Positions 62,501-64,000 of a stretch of DNA of 64,000 nucleotides are shown here, piece after piece. The translations under genes were made by a program, and so were the position numbers. The notes below the pieces were generated by a model. That model saw only the letters and a list, made by a program, of their open reading frames with translations, made no database searches and was not told where the DNA came from. Positions within the stretch are counted from its first letter, which is position 1. Each line of letters begins with the position of its first letter. Source of the DNA: Achromobacter sp. AONIH1 (lineage in GTDB: Bacteria; Pseudomonadota; Gammaproteobacteria; Burkholderiales; Burkholderiaceae_B); the NCBI RefSeq assembly GCF_002902905.1, contig NZ_CP026124.1, positions 4,402,001-4,466,000 on the forward strand. Reading direction: 5' to 3'.

Positions 62501-64000
62501 CGGGCCGACCCCGCGCCCAGGACGGACTCGCGGCCATTCGCCAGGGACTGGTCCGGATCGCTGGCCCGCTTCAGGTTGTAGGCGTCCTGCCCCAGGGCAT
62601 TGAGGACGGGGTTGCCATCGTGATCCCGCACGGGGCCGGACTGCGTGCCTGCCGTGTAGATGCCGTAGAACGAGGTCTGGCGGAAGTCGCCGCCGGACAG
62701 GATGTCCAGGTCGCCCTTCCCGGTTCGGATGACGCTGAAAATGGGCGATTCGCCCAGCCGTCCTCCCGACAGGTCCTGCTGATAATGCAGATCCGCCAAC
62801 CGGACCTGACCGCCACCGGCCAGCTGCATGGACGGCAGCAAGGCGCGCGTGTCGGCCGACGCCAGATCCGCGCCGCCGGCCAGCCGAAGGCTCCACGACT
62901 CGGTACCGGCGGGCAACATGGGCGCGACGGCCCAGATGCGGCCCTGCTTGCCATTGGCGTCCAGATCGCGCAGGGGCACGCTGCTGCCGGCAAAGCGCAA
63001 CGTCGAACCCGATGGCAGATAGGAACCCGGCGCCAGGGTCAGGTTGCTCGACAGCGCAGGCTGCATGTCGAAGATGCCCAGCGACGTGCCCTTGGGCAGG
63101 GTGAAAGGCGCCACCGTAATGCTCTGGTCAGCCATGAAGCCGGCGGCCAGCGTGGTTCCCGGCTCCAGCAGCAGGTTGGCGGCGACGATGGTACCCGCGG
63201 CGTAGACCGTGCCGTCGGGCGTGGTGACCGCGCCGCCCAGCACCGTGCCAGCGCGCAGGTTGAAATAACTCTCGAGTTGGACCTCGGTCGGCATGCGCAC
63301 GCGGGCCTTGATGACGCTGGAGCGCAGCGGCGCGTCGAAGTTCAGCGATTCTCCCTCGACATTGGGAAACGTCGTGGTGACGCCAGCCGCGGCGCCTCGC
63401 AGGGTGATGCTCTTGGGCACGATGATGCTCTGCTGCCACAGATCCACGCCGTTCGGATTGTTCGTCGCCAGCCGGCCCACCAGCCTCCATGCGCGGCTGT
63501 CTTCATCCGTGCTCAGGGGCGGTGCGAAACCGTCGTTGATGCTGCCGTAGACATTGAGATTGCCCTTGGCCCGTATCAACAGAACGCCGGGCTCGCCCAT
63601 GCCGCGCCGGGCCGGGTTGGACGGATCCGCGCCCGGACCATAGCGATAGCCGGACAGGTCCAGGTCCCCGCTGATCGTCAGGTCGCCGTCGGCCGTCGCG
63701 CTGCTGATTTCCACGCCGGGACGCAGACGGTACGGTCCCAGGGCGGCAAGCCGGCCGGACAGCGCGGCGTTGTTCAACGCCCCGTTCATGTATGTCGTAT
63801 TGTCCCGGTGGACACGATCGAGATAGGCCTGGGTGATCTGCTGGGGTCGCCTGCCGTTGACATCGGGCACGCCGGCGGCCGGCGCATCGATGTAGGTGGC
63901 GTAGTCGAACGCATTGACCGCCACGCGCATCGCGCCCGCGATGCGGGGCGCGCCCAGCACGTCCAAGGCGACGTCGTTGGCGCCGATGCGGGAGGCGTTC
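59545..64000 (-). CDS. FHA-like giant exoprotein, C-terminal part (5' end outside window)
   Basis: At least 1484 residues are visible and the frame is open at the window end. It contains repeated Gly-Asn-Asp-rich beta-helix strands (e.g. GDLTISGDLDLSGYRYG, GNINIAALHVVNAANIQVQG), as in filamentous haemagglutinin-type two-partner secretion proteins. No cysteine-rich or toxin C-terminus is seen. The last about 130 residues are Ser/Ala/Gln-rich and end DIPEAQRARLTDAERRRLSGG. A DUF3739-type C-terminal region is likely but not proven. Beside vreA-I-R it resembles the PdtA-type FHA protein of the P. aeruginosa PUMA3 locus. Confidence 0.82.
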   Translation of the reverse strand, partial: NASRIGANDVALDVLGAPRIAGAMRVAVNAFDYATYIDAPAAGVPDVNGRRPQQITQAYLDRVHRDNTTYMNGALNNAALSGRLAALGPYRLRPGVEISSATADGDLTISGDLDLSGYRYGPGADPSNPARRGMGEPGVLLIRAKGNLNVYGSINDGFAPPLSTDEDSRAWRLVGRLATNNPNGVDLWQQSIIVPKSITLRGAAAGVTTTFPNVEGESLNFDAPLRSSVIKARVRMPTEVQLESYFNLRAGTVLGGAVTTPDGTVYAAGTIVAANLLLEPGTTLAAGFMADQSITVAPFTLPKGTSLGIFDMQPALSSNLTLAPGSYLPSGSTLRFAGSSVPLRDLDANGKQGRIWAVAPMLPAGTESWSLRLAGGADLASADTRALLPSMQLAGGGQVRLADLHYQQDLSGGRLGESPIFSVIRTGKGDLDILSGGDFRQTSFYGIYTAGTQSGPVRDHDGNPVLNALGQDAYNLKRASDPDQSLANGRESVLGAGSARYEPLVTGGQYAAWYPEQGGNVYIGVQGNMRAATRGIASGPELSDKRGSGWMSGGYTGTWLWRQGGEDLGQRTAWWINFGTYVPTAFYSSIRQPGVTIEGFTGIGALGGGNVDVAVGGDAGIQRKPGSTSSFRFPYSDGLVLAVGSTGRITPDGARVTTGGGDLSLKVNGALNPVATSSYDAAGAVNGGVTSDMNGVLTNLRGALDVSARSIGRVDPMRMVPDPSDSRPMNTDSPTLGLPSGGIVIVPGDATARLSTNSDLVLGGVGDAGRNRPLGGTRLISGGTEIGGGAQSWFSLWTDRTSIDLHAAGGSLTPISTQHVDGTNAFPLMFNSGLMGESFLYPSRFSAVASAGSIYYAPRKDTAGAAWTFAPGPNGRVELFAARSLNAGGMPTEMSGAAPAVMPTPERPAYLVEWNVGGSAIRKTNAIAPPGALFAFGLDTAAGRAPQSDAGIARYYAGMDIVGLQTGSLVTSIDGNQYRAARPAWIQAGRDIVNLKGLILNQRPNDVSRIAAGRDILYANVDIAGPGWLEIIAGRNLTQEDRGRLGSVGLIDGKPATGKGGAGIVVSVGGEGDYTAFARRYLDPANRADPGQTLASQPGKAIKTYERELADWLRAFQGYDGPADQARAYFDALPPEQQRIFLRQVYYAELTQGGREYNDAAGPRPGSYVRGRQAIASLFPEADAQGRPIRYQGDITLFGGSGIQTLFGGPIHLLAPGGKMIFGVEGMAPPSTAGVVTQGAGDIQMYAKGSILLGQSRVMTTFGGHIMGWSAEGDINSGRGAKSTVVYTPQRRLYDAVGNVSLSPTVPSTGAGISTLNPIPEVPKGDVDLVAPLGTVDPGEAGIRVSGNINIAALHVVNAANIQVQGESKGIPATATVNTGALTSASSAASSATQSAQDMTRQQQASARQNLPSIISVQILGYGNEPASGATGEGAAPAGQPPRRDGSASGYDPRSVFQMLGNGDIPEAQRARLTDAERRRLSGG

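Overview
The window is GC-rich, densely packed chromosomal DNA with short operons and many LysR/GntR regulators. Gene content points to a beta-proteobacterium of the Bordetella/Achromobacter (Alcaligenaceae) type. That placement is an inference from protein style and context; there is no rRNA or other marker to settle it. No tRNA, rRNA, CRISPR array or complete insertion sequence was seen.

Layout. (1) 1-12.6 kb: a stress / low-oxygen cluster. It holds two universal stress proteins, phosphoketolase, an Nramp-like transporter, a SYLF-type lipoprotein-like protein, a short B12-dependent ribonucleotide reductase, a CHAD protein, a zinc alcohol dehydrogenase, a triple-BON protein and Hsp20. Its transcription units are preceded by five near-identical Fnr/FixK-like palindromes, TTGAC-N4-GTCAA. 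The cluster lies between the 3' end of an RcnA-like Ni/Co exporter gene and a collapsed rcnA pseudogene whose 3' end resembles it. (2) 12.6-14.5 kb: copper genes (DUF2946, copC, copD). (3) 14.5-19.6 kb: a second-copy enolase facing a LysR regulator, a TauE exporter facing a MocR regulator with a perfect operator, and one unknown gene. (4) 19.6-29.5 kb: a probable small-molecule biosynthesis locus. A SerRS-like amino acid:carrier-protein ligase, its stand-alone carrier protein and an AurF-type diiron N-oxygenase lie in one operon with a hydratase and a hydrolase. A clavaminate-synthase-like dioxygenase, an MFS exporter, an SDR and a LysR regulator are transcribed the other way. (5) 29.5-46.2 kb: housekeeping and catabolism. 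This includes a methyltransferase, a 2-hydroxyacid dehydrogenase ending in an 8 x 11 bp tandem repeat, azoreductase, GNAT, a D-threonate/erythronate phosphate pathway (kdgT-dtnK-pdxA2-gntR), an LD-carboxypeptidase, a pseudouridine synthase, SoxR with a divergent SoxR-type promoter, and an MFS/M20 amidohydrolase/LysR set. (6) 46.4-48.7 kb: a KfrA-like protein divergent from a tyrosine recombinase, with a perfect 14-bp inverted repeat between them. (7) 48.8-52.4 kb: two diguanylate cyclases. (8) 52.4-64 kb: a leftward locus resembling the P. aeruginosa Vre (PUMA3) signalling / Hxc secretion region. It has an FHA-like giant protein (5' end outside the window), a VreA-like STN protein, a VreI-like sigma factor, a VreR/FecR-like anti-sigma factor, two tandem proteins joining a Phd-antitoxin-like N-terminus to an IS5-transposase-derived domain, a second sigma factor, and the type II secretion components GspH, I, J and C.

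The most novel-looking items are the Phd/transposase-domain pair inside the Vre locus, the aaRS-like ligase + carrier protein + diiron oxygenase operon, and the KfrA/recombinase module with its long palindrome. All functions are read from sequence motifs only; no database search was possible.
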